Shown here: positions 53,101-64,000 of the stretch, piece by piece | Numbering within the stretch: position 1 is the first letter of the stretch | Layout: the number at the start of each line of letters is the position of its first letter | Source: Sordariomycetes sp. S80-01Y | Lineage: Eukaryota; Ascomycota; Sordariomycetes | Reading direction: 5' to 3' | DNA: 64,000 bases | NCBI GenBank assembly: GCA_037042185.1 | Contig: JAXQJY010000032.1 | Coordinates: forward strand, 2,356,001-2,420,000 | The notes under the pieces: generated by a model | Database searches by the model: none | The model's input: the letters and a program-made list of their open reading frames with translations, nothing else | What the model was told of the DNA's origin: nothing | Translations under genes and position numbers: made by a program

Positions 53101-55695
53101 ATGGACGCATTCGTTAAGCGAACATCGAAAGGCGATGACGTTCCGCTCAAGGGGGATCCCGACGTGATGAGCAAGGACAAGGCACCCCGGCCAGCAAAAA
53201 GGGTGAAAAGGGACGAGATTCCTGACTCCGAGTCCGAAGATGAGGACAGATCATACCAGTCAATGGAAAGTGGGCAGCCCAAGATCACTGACGTTGAAAA
53301 TGCTCTTCCTCCCGTTGATAGCGAAGATGCACTCCAAGAGTATGAAGCTATCAAGTCTTCGCAACCAGTCGAGGAAGCTGGTCAAGCCAACGACGATGGA
53401 ACCACTGTTCAGACTCGCCCGATGTGGATGCGAGGGCGCAGTTCGATATACGTCGATGCCTTCAACCTGGCTTTGGACACGGTCTTAGAAGAAGAGTCTC
53501 ATTTGTTCGATGACAGGGAGAAGGAAGTCTTCAGGCAGTGGAAAGAGCTGGAATACCAGACTCAATTCATGTCGGTGATTTAAACTCCTGTTTTGATGGT
53601 TCATCAAGCTGACAGCTGAAGGTATGTGAGGCTTTTCCTCCGAAAGACAGATTCGTGGCACCGCACAAGTCGTCTCAACTACTACTCCGACGTCTCAGAT
53701 CCTGAGAAAGCGATTGAGACGCTGCAGAAGCCTCGAGCACTCCCGCAAAGCCCTACCCCGTCTCCAGCTGGTAGAGCACCGGACACAGACCATGCAAACT
53801 CCCCCCTAGGAGATTCATTTACGTTTGCCGACGCTTCGGAAGATCATATCAAGACAGTCAGGGAAGCAGCACCACTTCTCACCCTTGACGAGCTGAAGAT
53901 GGTGGCTAGCGAGGCGAAAGTTCAGGGGAAGAACAAGGCCGAGCTGGTGAAGGCGCTTTGCCGAATGACCCAGAAGCAGGCAGGGTTGATGTCTCTCGGT
54001 TTGAGTAGACACAGTAGCCGAGAGGAGCGAGACTCCTCCATGTCAGAGTCAGAAGCCGAAAGGTCAACCGCGAAAGTCAAGTTACGCAGAGAGGACTCAA
54101 ATCGGGAGCGGCATTTTCTGGGCAAGATCCTCGCCATCATTGGGCCATGCGTCAGGCTATCGTCTGAGCCCTTCAAGCTGTTTGAGCGTGTGCATGTTGT
54201 TTTCTATCGGTCGACGGAATGGACTGAGAAGTCTTTGACCACCATCATTCTCGCCAAAATTGCAAGACGAAATTTTCCAGAATACATCGTATGTCGGACA
54301 TCGACCATGTTCCCGACACGAGCTCATCTCCGTGAGTTCGAAGCTGCGATACGCCTTGAAGCCGAAGTAGACAGGATAGCAGAGTTTGGCGAAATCCCAG
54401 GTGACGCGGGATTTCAGCGCATCTTCGATATATATGAAAGTATCTACCCAAGGTGGAAGGTCCTGCTCATCGAAGAAGAGGAGAAGGAGCAAAAGGTTTA
54501 CGAGATGGGAGAGGGCGCTTATCTCAGAAGATTTACGCCAGGCAATTCATACACTCGTATCGTGCACAAGGCGCTCGCTGTGTTTGCCAGGTGGAAGGAT
54601 CACGGCAAAGAGCACTCTTTGCTGATGGACTTGCTGGAACAGAAGCTTTTCTACCTATCAAAAAGGGGCGCTTGGTATCAACGTAAAGCCTTGTTGGAGG
54701 AGCATTACATGTACGCATTGGACGAGAACCCAGTATCGTCCGACGTGGAACAGCAAAAGCGACACTGGAGGCGCGTTGCGATTGCGACTTGTGAGGCTGG
54801 TCTGCAGGACCCAGACTGCCATTTGATCTATCATTACGATTTGCAGAAGCGCGTCACGAAGCTGGAGAAGAAACTCCGTGTTCCGAAGCGGCACCAGCAC
54901 GAGTTCAATCACGTTCGGCTAGCAAAGCCTCTGGATATTACAGTGGAGGGAATTCAACTCAAGCGCGACCTACCAACAAAGCCTGGCAGGCAGCAAGCAT
55001 CCACCAAGACGATCTGGCTCGATGAACTTGACACCGGAGGCGAGGTTAGTGTCGAAGAGATGTGCTTGAGCCACTTCCGTTCTGAGGGGTGGAAAGGCTA
55101 TCACGCTGAAGGCGGCATCATCCGCACTCTCTTCGCGTACCTTTTTTATGACATCCTCTTCCTTTACATCCCAAATGTCTTCCAGACCGCCTACCAAACC
55201 TGCCCCTTGGATCTTCACACCGACGCCTTCTTTCCCGTGCGAGCATCAGAGATCAATCATCGCTTGATGGATATTGCCAACGGCGACGGGGAACGCATCG
55301 TACGGACCGTCTGGGAAAGAGAACATGAGCGTCGTACTAGCGTTGTCGGGTTGAAGTGGGACTTCGACATCGACGACATTGCTGAGCTCGTGTCGTGCTT
55401 CGAGGGCAGCTCACTGGCTGCGGTATGTAAGGTGATGGCGCAAGAGTACAAGGTGCGTGGGGGTGGCATTCCCGACTTGATCCTGTGGCGCAAACACGAA
55501 AACGCAGACGACGAGGAGACAACAACGGCAAGTGCTCCTGGAAAAGCAAAGGGCCAGGTCATGTTCACCGAGGTCAAGAGCGCCAACGATCGGCTGAGCG
55601 ACACCCAGCGTCTGTGGATCCATGTCTTGACCGGAGCTGGGGTCAAGGTTGCACTTTGCAATGCTGTCGCTAAGGAAGTGAGGGAAGTCAATTGA
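53101..55695 (+). CDS. FAN1: Fanconi-associated nuclease FAN1
   Basis: Structure-specific nuclease for interstrand cross-link repair, present in many fungi though absent from budding yeast. Proposed CDS is join(53101..53570,53622..55695), 847 residues. In order: an acidic N-terminal part with a basic cluster (PAKRVKRDE) that may be a nuclear signal; a SAP-type region (LLTLDELKMVASEAKVQGKN); a long TPR-like helical middle; and a C-terminal VRR-NUC domain with GGGIPDLILW, then FTEVKSANDRLSDTQRLW. The active-site residues of the PD-(D/E)XK fold (Asp in PDL, Glu and Lys in EVK) are all present. The 51-nt intron (53571-53621, donor GTCGGT, branch CTGAC) joins QTQFM to YVRLFLRK. Confidence 0.94.
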
Positions 55696-57940
55696 GCCAT
55701 GCTCATTCGTACACCTCGGTCTGCTATTGGATTTCGGAAGGTGTATGCCTTGCCCACCAAACTAGCAACATGCACCTCGGTGCGTAAGAACAAACCCTGA
55801 AAAGAAACGAGATTGCTCTCTCATCTCAGATGTTGGCCGAGTCCAGGGGATGCATAGACCAGGTATCAAGCCCTCGGAGCAACGGCCAAAGAACTTCGGA
55901 GTGGAGGGAGACGAGTCCTCGCGAGGAGTGACCGCCTCAGAGGATCACATGTCCAAATATAGCAACAGAGGCCGTTCCGAATATTCGAGGATCGCGACAG
56001 CTTCCGTCCCTGACTGCATGAAACCAGGGCAGGGTGAAACGCCGTTTCACGGAGGCTTCTGTCCAGTCGTTTCAGAGATGTTCGTCCAGGGTCACTTGCC
56101 GGCTGCCAATTAGAGTGGAAGGCGAGGTTAGCTCGTCGTGGCTTTTCTGTCACAGCGCATGGCCGCTCCGCACACACTGATCTTTCAAACGCCTGGATCA
56201 TTATGGGAGTCATTCCGAGACGATTTCGGAATTGCAGAACACATTGAGGGATTCCAAGTCGCATGGCAAATGAGCGCTGTGGATCAACGCAATTTTGCAC
56301 ATGCTACCTTGCCTTGCGGTATGCTAGGAGCGGCGCGTGCCTCGCCGCGGAGCTCATATCCGTGGGCGGCACCGGCGTTGGCACGGTGTCGCGACCTAAC
56401 GCACTTGGTCTCTTTTGAGTGCGAAGCTGAGATCTGAGCCTGGGGAGATCCATGGTAGCGTCTTCCCAGGACTGTGGTCACGGTCCTCCCTCCGTCGCAT
56501 ATACGCATCGACCAACCGGCACGGCTTCGACCAACACTCCAGCGCTAGCCACCTGTCACTGGACCTCCTCAGGGCTGTCGCTCTCACTGCAGAGGCGGGC
56601 ATGGCTAGCCAGAAGCACCGGCAGTAGCTGCGTAGCAGAGCATGTCTAGCCCTTACCTCGACCAGAGCTCTACGCTGCATCTGGGCGCCTTTTGTCGACT
56701 TTCTCACAGTTGCAGCAAAGCAGTCCCATACCTTTCGAGGGCGCTTAGCACCTCGCCAATCATGGGCCACGGCCCGCACTGGTGGGTGATGGGGCTCCGG
56801 CATGGTAGCCAATCAGGTGGGGAGCCGGACTTCAACACGGCGCTTAGATCCCTGCCCGGCATGTCCAGGGTGCTGGGACGTTGTTCGTACCGCCGCTTTT
56901 ACGCAGTTTAGCTCCAGAGCCCGCTGGCCGGCACGCGTCTTGGGGGTGTGCGGCAAGTGACGTCGGTTGAGACGGTTCGACATGGGGAAAGACTGGGCGG
57001 AAGAACGAGAGGGGGGTCGACGGCGGCCACCTTCTTCTGGCTCTGCTTCTGCTGCTGCTGGAGAGTGTGAGCTGGCTGCCTTGTCTGCCTGCCTTTCTAG
57101 AATGTGGTATGTGCTCTGCGGCCGATTGCGTGGCCGTCGTGATGCATGTGAAGAGTCATCTGAGTCCTTTCCGGAGGGAACACTACATTACCTCCAGCAT
57201 CAACCATCACCTAATGACCAGACAAAGATTAATCACCATCATGATTCACGCTCTCGTCCCCGCCCACGGGCGTCACACCCAGATTCTCCCGCACCTCCAG
57301 CACGATTCGTGGCTCGCTATGGGTAGCACAACTAGGATTCGCGTGAAGGGAACGGCAGCGGCCCATCGGGAGACCCGCGCCTTGCATGAAACCGTCAACA
57401 AACAAATAATATGAAAAGTGATGGAATACAAGCGGTCAGGAGGAGAGGGGATAAATGTGCATGAAAGGGATTTCATTCAGTGTTGCAGCTATCATGGATG
57501 CTACCAACTATTTGCCTCTAAACCGAGGAGTGTCCGCCTGCCATGCCTACCCGCCACCCATGGTATTTGAAAGAAAACGCCGCAAACACCTGTACCTTGC
57601 ATTCCTGCCTCTCAGCAACATTGATTGCTTTCCTAGCCCTTGTGGCTCCGTTGTTTGAAGTAAATGAATAAAATATCAGAATACCGCCGTGGTATACGCC
57701 GTCTTCTCCAAGTGCGTGAGGTCGTAGAAGCTCCCGTGTGTGGGAAGTATATGGTTTGTCTTTGCATAAGACAGATCGTGGTTCTCAAACATAGGAAATG
57801 AGGTCAGATCGAAGTAATCGCTTTTATGGCGAATTGTTGTAGGTAGATAGGGGGGTTCCAGCCCGATGATGATTTGTTGTTGGTGAATAGTTGTTGACGA
57901 TATGGACTACGAGCGCTGAGATAGTTGATGCTTGTGAGGC
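55696..57940. other. 2.2-kb region without recognised genes
   Basis: Overlapping open frames of 60-140 codons on both strands have no family character. A run with CTGCTGCTG lies near 57050. The right end is the 3' flank of the minus-strand gene at 57941. Confidence 0.5.
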
Positions 57941-58630
57941 TCATTCGACCTTGCGTCGCTTGCCTTTAGGCGCAGGGTCCATTCTCGGTGTGTAGGTGAC
58001 CGTTCTGGTGACGACCTCCCTAATGTGACGCACACTCGTCTTCGATGGCTTCTTCCTGACAGCTTGGGTGCGTGCTTTGAGCGCTGCATCCCAGTCAAAG
58101 GCTGAGTGTACTGAGCGCGCACTGAAGGGTGACCGTGCGGGAGAGTTCAATTCTGACACCGAGGGGCTCTGGGGGACCTTCAAACTGGGAAAGTTTGCAG
58201 CTCCGGTGGGCGGGGCAGACATTGGTGCTGCCGAAGGGCTAAAGGGGCTTGGGGGGACGATTGGGGCAGTGGCAGGTGGTGAGCTCTTCTCGCTGTGCTC
58301 ACTAGCCCGTGGTGATGAGTGAGCTGCCTTGCAAGAGCAATCCGAGGGCTCGCTGGTAGGCTCACTGCTAGATGTGAGGGGGCCGTTGACGGACTCGGGT
58401 GTCGTCTCCCCGGAAGGCGGCAGCGGAGAGTTAAGAGACATAGCCTTGGAGAGGAAGTCGGTATAGGCCATGGGCGGGCTGATGGGAGTTCTGATGTAAT
58501 CAGGATCCGGCTTGATGGGGAATGCCAGAGCAGACACTGGCGTAGCCGTGGTAGCAGAGGTGACCTCAGAGGGGAAGGTAGCCGAGACTGGCGTGGCGAG
58601 CTTGCCGAGCTTGGGACGTTCAAGAGGCAT
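57941..58630 (-). CDS. Ser/Pro-rich protein of unknown function with a basic C-terminal motif
   Basis: Single-exon gene, 229 residues. Most of it is disordered Ser/Pro/Ala-rich sequence with many SP/TP sites. Three parts look constrained: PPMAYTDFLSKAMSL (about residues 53-67), a short WDAALKAR helix (about residues 178-186), and the C-terminal IREVVTRTVTYTPRMDPAPK ending in GKRRKVE, which reads as a nuclear localisation signal. I believe similar proteins occur across Sordariomycetes, but I know no function. The ATG context (CCAACATG) is good and a CT-rich leader of several hundred bases precedes it. It could be a nuclear regulator; that is inference only. Confidence 0.72.
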   Translation of the reverse strand: MPLERPKLGKLATPVSATFPSEVTSATTATPVSALAFPIKPDPDYIRTPISPPMAYTDFLSKAMSLNSPLPPSGETTPESVNGPLTSSSEPTSEPSDCSCKAAHSSPRASEHSEKSSPPATAPIVPPSPFSPSAAPMSAPPTGAANFPSLKVPQSPSVSELNSPARSPFSARSVHSAFDWDAALKARTQAVRKKPSKTSVRHIREVVTRTVTYTPRMDPAPKGKRRKVE

Positions 58631-58970
58631 GTTGGAGAGAGTGATGAGGTGCCGCTGTTGAGTGTCGTTCCTTTGGGTGAGCAGGTGAAGGCGAAATTAG
58701 ATGTCCAAACCAAGTGAATGGCTCAAGATGCCTTGGATCCTGGAGGGAGGTTGAGGAAGGGGGAGACGTGCCCAGGCCGTGCGGGAAGACGCTGACGGTT
58801 GAACGAGAGACAGGAGGAACGAAGGTGCAGCAGCACGAGCTTGTTATGTATATCGCAACAAGCGAGAGACTGGGGAGTACAAGTGCAGGAGCGAGTGCAG
58901 AGCGCTGAGGACTGCTGAGTGCGTGTCGTGGTGCGTGTTTGGCGCCGGGGTCCCGTTTTGGGGAGGGGTG

Positions 58971-58978
58971 TATATAAG
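58971..58978 (+). promoter_or_regulatory. TATA-box-like sequence (TATATAAG) on the plus strand
   Basis: Matches TATAWAAR exactly, but points away from the only nearby gene (minus strand, start 58630). No plus-strand gene is recognised downstream, so its role is unclear. Confidence 0.25.
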
Positions 58979-61900
58979 CAGGGGAGGAGTGCAGGGACTC
59001 TGCCGGGCGGGCCTGCTCAGGGAACAGGCGACAAGCAGTCTGGCTGCGCTGGCGGCAAAATGCCAAAGGACAGCGAGTCGTTGGCAGTCGAATGGTGGGA
59101 TAGGGCGCTTTTGTGCCAGTGGTCTGGTTCGGAGCCAGCGTTAGTGTCGCGAGGGACACGGTCAAAGTTGTCGTTGACTCGTCAAACAAAGCAACAGCTT
59201 CGCTCTAATTCGCCAACAACGAAGATGGTGTCTCTGTGCTTCTGGCCACCGAATAATTGACCAGATCACAAAGAATTCTGGGTCGAAAGTGCGTGATGAG
59301 GTTGTTGGTGAAGGCGCAAGGCCTGGTCTGTTGGCTCGATTCGTGCTTAAAGCAGCGTGACTTGTTTTGGTTCCAGTGAAGAAGGGCAGAGACAGGGGTC
59401 CAAATGCTAGGGGACTACCAGATGGAGCAGAACCGGAGCAAGGCAGGACTTGGGTCTCAGAGGGCCAGAATAGCGAAGGATGAGGAAAACAAAAGAGGCT
59501 TGCGTTGATGTTGAGAAAGGAAGACGGGGAGGCGGAGGGAGAGAATGAGATGATGAAATCCTTTTCTTTCCTGCGAGTTCAGTCGGGAAGGAGACGCCGA
59601 CAATGCGATTTCGATCTTGAGCAGTCGCGCCCAGTGATCTGATTGGTCGGCTGCCAGCCGCTGTTGCAGGTCTCCGATAGGCCCTGTGCGTCTCTGGTGT
59701 GGCTCAATCCAGGACACGAAGCGCCTCTGTCTTTTCTCAGTCTCGGAAATAACTTTTGCCCACGAGGCGCTGCTGTTTAAACTTTGGCTGCTCGACGAAT
59801 GACGATGCGCCACTCAGTACGGAACACTCGCTAAGGACTCGGAAGACTCTGGGGTTGGTCGCGTGGTCTGGTCGGAAGACAAGGCCCAGGAGATGACTGG
59901 TCGACGAGAAATGTGATAACGAGGCAGAGGTGGGAGGCTGAAGAACTTCGAAAGAGGGTTGTGGAAGGTTGTTGGCTGAGGTGCTGACGATTGTTGGTGG
60001 TTCCTCCCAAACTCGGCGACTTCACGACTCTTTATCCTTCTCGACTGTCCCAAATTTTTCTACAGCACCGTTTCATCTGCCAAAACAAACAAGTCTTTCT
60101 GCGCCTCTGCCAGCCATACAACCATTGTGGTCTTCTTCATGGCCTTGCGGACCACCTCCTCTGCTTCACTCCGCGCGCGGCTCGAGCCTCATGGGCGCCA
60201 AAGCAACACCACTCAAGGCCTGAACGACGATGCCTATGGCTGACGTCGACTTTCAACCAAGCTCTGGGTCAATATCTATCAGACCGCTGCATCTCAAAGC
60301 GCGCGCCACGTGAAGCAGGGGCCTGGCCGCCACCATGGCAACGCCCACTTACCGACCACGGACCACTCAAGGAAGAGGCTGAGAATGCATCATGCCAGAC
60401 ATTCTGTTCTGAGCGCGCGCCTCGTGACGCAGAATAAGGGGTCTCTTTTCTGGGCGACCTTCCCGCCGCGGGGTTGGGTTTCCAACACGTCGTTGGGTGG
60501 GCGGCTCTGCTGCTTAAGCGCTCAAGAACCGTTTGACCAACGACCACTCATCCCAAGCGCCGGGAGTCTGGCTTCACGCACCTCGCCTTGTGCCCTGAAA
60601 TATTGAAAGAGGTCTTCTTCATATTACTGCTTCGATTGGACTTCACGATTCGGGATAGCGGCTTGCCGCCCTTATGCGTGCATACCCATTTCACCTCCTC
60701 GCGCAAGACTTCTCCTACCATGTCACTATGTTCGCGAAGAGATTCAGTACACCGAATTCGACAATTCATCATCTTTTGACGCTTCTGTCGGATGCACGAT
60801 GACTGCCAGCTGCCCGATCAGGACCGGCCCCGAGGGTTCCCTCAAACAGTCCGTTCCTACCACCAGCCATCCAACACTGCAATCTCCGGTACGATCCTTC
60901 ACCAAGCCCACACCGCGCTTAATCCTTAATTTTTATTCTACTGTAGCCGCGGGAACACCAGCCAACACTTCTTGGCCCCCCCTGTCGACGGGTTCGGTCT
61001 TAGCACGAACCCCAGTCTTCGATGGGGGTTGAGACCGGCTCCACGTAGCCACCACTCATGCTTGAGGATCACTCACCTCCTAGGAGGCATTGTCCATGGA
61101 TTTGATCGCCCAAAAGACTTCGGGGTGAGAAGAGATGAAACCCGTTCATTACCCAAGCGCTCGACCTAGGCCTGCAAGCCCAGCACTCCGCCACAGGGAA
61201 CACGTTCCCAGTGCCACTCCCCCCTACCTCCTCCTACCACCAGATGTTCGACCAACACCTCCACAAGCATGGAGGGCTTTCATGCAGTCATCGGATGCAA
61301 CAACATGCGCTTAGCGCGGCTATTTGCACGGCGACAGCGCTTACTCGCTTAAGTAACTAGTTGAGGCACAGCGAGCTGCTTCATTAGGAGCTTCATGTAC
61401 ATTTGCCATCAGAGAATCACGATCGAATTCTGATCAGTCATAGCGTACTTGAAAGAAGGCTCTAGACGGGACCAGCGTTTCAGTAGCTCTGCACAAATCT
61501 GCGGGAGTCCGCAGGTAGAATGCCAGAGTGTTACTCATACGCCACTGCAGACCAGTCACTAACAGGTACTCAGGCATGTCTTGTCGGGAAAACTTCTAAA
61601 GCAGCGGGAGACACGAAGGGCCGCACCAACGAGCATGCGAGGGCTCACACCATCATTCTGCTCCGCAGACATCCAGAACGTGAAGAAATCGTCCAAGTCT
61701 TGCGGTCTGAGAATCACCACAAGTGTGTCAGCGGGGCTACAAGCTCATTGCTTCTGCTAAAGCCAGCCTGCTTCCTCGAAGCCAGCCTGCTTTCTTGGGG
61801 TCAGCTTGGTGCCATGCCAAGCTGCGAGTGTGTTCAGGCGATGCCGTGCAACCAGCCTAAGTTCGCATCTTACCATCTGCGGACCTAGCTCGATCGTATG

Positions 61901-62615
61901 ATTCAGTCAATTCCCATCAGGCTCTGTGCGGCTGAGTTTTCCACATATGCGGCATTAACACATACTTCTCAGAGGGCTCTGATAGGCGCCTAATGTTGAG
62001 ACTCCGTCTTCCAGGACGTGAGCTTTTCGGTGAGTGTAGGCAGCTTGAGCGCCTTCGCGTGCATGCTCCCTCAGTCTTTCCAAATTTGCATCGACACTTA
62101 GAATTGGATGTCTTCTTTGTGATCTGCGTTGATCTCCTGGAGTCGGCTCAGTCCAGATCGACAACCAATCGCAACACCCCGTTGGCCACCTAACCCTCAT
62201 AACTTGGCCAGCTATGGCGAGTCCTGGCGTGTCAGGGTAACTGTATGAAAGGGGTGATCAGCTATTGCGGGTTCTTTCGTGCCCGAGATGTACTTTCAAG
62301 CCCACGAGCACTCGGAATCACTGCCAGTATACCTACTACTTCTGACCTCGTCTTCTCTGGGTACAATACTCCAGCTAAACAGTGTGAAGCCTCGCTTGGA
62401 TTCAGTAGGTTCCTTATTTTCCACATCATCTCGATTGTTGAGAGAGTGGTCAGCTGGTGAGGGAACGACTCTTGCGGTCACCATTCCGTCACTAACCCTC
62501 GTAGGGGCGCGAATGAGGGCCTACCCGTACCGTCAGTAGTTCAGAGACTGCCTATCAGCCATGCTAGGTTTTACGAGACCAGAGCCTATAATTTCGGCCC
62601 TAATGATTAAAGGAC

Positions 62616-62848
62616 ATGGCCGACTCTGAAGTCATCGAGCCCCCTTTACGGAGGAGTCTTGGGTCTACCGCAACATACTCGCACAGTCCTTCCTCCACTC
62701 CCACTGCATCCGAACTCGGAAGTCGTTAGATACAAGTTTTGAGGTTCTCCGGTATATTGGGTGCTTATGCATTCATCGTTAGCCTCTGAAATCTTACAGG
62801 ACTACTCGCAACATGATTATGAGCTAGACGGCGAAGTTCTGCCTCGAG
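62616..62848 (+). other. Weak candidate for two exons of a small gene
   Basis: ATG at 62616 opens 36 codons beginning MADSEVIEPPLRRSLGS, rich in Ser/Thr/Pro. A possible GT-AG intron (62725-62782) joins it in frame to 62783-62848, which reads SEILQDYSQHDYELDGEVLP. The composition looks protein-like, but no family is recognised, the intron lacks a good branch site and the continuation is uncertain. It could be a gene fragment or chance. Confidence 0.2.
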
Positions 62849-64000
62849 GTATCTAGAAGCGGATGGGACGCTGCCAGCACCTCTTCTTGTCGAAACATCC
62901 ATCAATCCTACAAGACAAGTATATTTGTTTTGCCTTGTGTACTTGAATCTCTTTGTATACTTTGCCTGCAGCCCATGTTGACTTTTCTACACATATTTGT
63001 ACGACGTCGAAGCCTCGACTTCAGAATAAGAGCCTTGGGCATCAAACATTTGCGTTCTGGCGCTCCGCTCTTTGATGAAACAACTGTTCCCAGTCACAAA
63101 CTCCTCCGGCCAAGGCACGGTTGGCACTGAGGATTCTTGTGTGACCCTCCCACGGTGTGATACTCTGGTCGTCTCGGGCCGTTGATCGCAACATGTGCGG
63201 GTGAAACACCGCGATGCCTTTCCGCGCCTTGCCGGAACTCTATCTTGCAGGTTCGTCATGCTAAGTGGACGTTGCATTCTGTGGGGGGTCAGAGAGCGCG
63301 GTCGGCGGCGCAGAGCTCCGGACATGTATTGAGTCTCATGGGTCAAAGCCTTTGCAATACCACTACTGTATCGGGAGACATGCAACGTTAATGCAAAGCC
63401 ATGGGAGCGCTTCTGTTACCAACTTGCCCAAGTGGAGTTGCACGAGCATGGACGTCTTCTTGGTGCTCGAAAAGCTCCTATGATAATGCAGATGATGTAG
63501 TCAGGCACTCACAATGATTTCATTACAGAGCTATGTGAGTTTGGGTCCAAGTGGCTTCTCCCGTGGGAAGGAATGCCGACCTCCAGGGTAGGAGACTTTG
63601 AAAGACCCGGACCTCTCAAACAAGGTACATGCTGGCACGTGCTACTAATCACAGGATTGATCCAAGTCTCACGTCAAAAGATTGACCCAAGGCTGAGTCT
63701 AGATCCTCCGTGGCAACGTTTTCCCATTGTGTTTTCCCAGCCTGCCTGCATGCGAGTTCAGGACGTCGCTGAGTGGGGGGCGGCAGTGAAAGGCAAAAGC
63801 AACGCGCGGTAAGTCCTTCCATTAGCAAGAAGCCTGCCACCCTCACCGACTTTTGGGCAAAGATGAGCTTCAGTTAGCATGAAACGCACAGTAAAACACG
63901 GTGAGCGAGTTCTAGTGACAGCGCCACCGCCTGGTCGTCCTTAGGACATCATGGCATGATGATAGTGTCGTCATGTCGTACGGAGAATCGTAAGCTATGC

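Larger units (their letters stand above)
58631..64000. other. 5.4-kb region without a supported gene, to the window edge
   Basis: The first 1.3 kb or so is probably leader and promoter of the minus-strand gene at 57941. Beyond about 60 kb only short overlapping frames appear, GC content falls, and I see no domain, RNA gene or clear repeat. One weak spliced-gene candidate lies at 62616-62848. Confidence 0.5.

Noticed and set aside
53571-53583. FAN1 ending at the in-frame stop at 53581-53583 as a separate short gene
   Set aside because: A GT-AG intron with a good branch site removes the stop and joins to the conserved continuation of the same family.
1-64000. tRNA, 5S rRNA, CRISPR, biosynthetic cluster or intact mobile element
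   Set aside because: None seen on reading; no tRNA-like T-loop (GGTTCGAATCC type) with a matching cloverleaf, no spaced repeats, no polyketide or NRPS domains, no transposase or polymerase domains.

Overview
The window is nuclear DNA from a filamentous ascomycete (Pezizomycotina, most likely Sordariomycetes). The evidence is dense housekeeping genes, short introns of 46-135 nt (most near 50) with CTAAC or CTGAC branch points, GC-rich coding sequence, and typical mould families: RAX2, LCL3, a DUF7053-like protein and a FlbC-like zinc-finger factor. I cannot name the species from sequence alone.

Layout. 1-1238: 3' end of a nucleoporin gene (Nup159-like). 1653-10830: RPAC1 (RNA polymerase I/III subunit), UBA3 (NEDD8-activating enzyme), TEL2 and a STE20/GCK-type kinase. 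12624-14645: a seven-helix receptor convergent with a DUF7053-like gene. 15227-24564: PSO2/SNM1 nuclease, LSM2, UTP12, ARPC2 and LCL3. 26484-30182: RAX2. 30183-42770: one C2H2 transcription factor gene (35802-36956) between two gene-free stretches of 5.6 and 5.8 kb. 42771-55695: SF3B1, OGG1, U2AF65, RPS13, SDC1 and FAN1. 57941-58630: a gene of unknown function. 58631-64000: no gene I can recognise.

How the genes relate. The set is mostly conserved housekeeping: 3' splice-site recognition and splicing (SF3B1, U2AF65, LSM2), DNA repair and PIKK maintenance (PSO2, OGG1, FAN1, TEL2), ribosome production (RPAC1, UTP12, RPS13) and polarity or actin (RAX2, ARPC2). Several pairs are divergent with gaps under 400 nt and may share promoters. 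I see no biosynthetic cluster, CRISPR array, tRNA or rRNA gene, and no intact transposon.

The most interesting signals are gene-structure features. UBA3 needs a 6-nt micro-exon to complete its nucleotide-binding loop. Two GC-AG introns occur in the neighbouring genes UBA3 and TEL2. The kinase tail carries a duplicated 31-residue unit whose two copies differ at 14 codons, all silently. All exon joins were worked out by hand from frame, splice consensus and family similarity; none is backed by transcripts.
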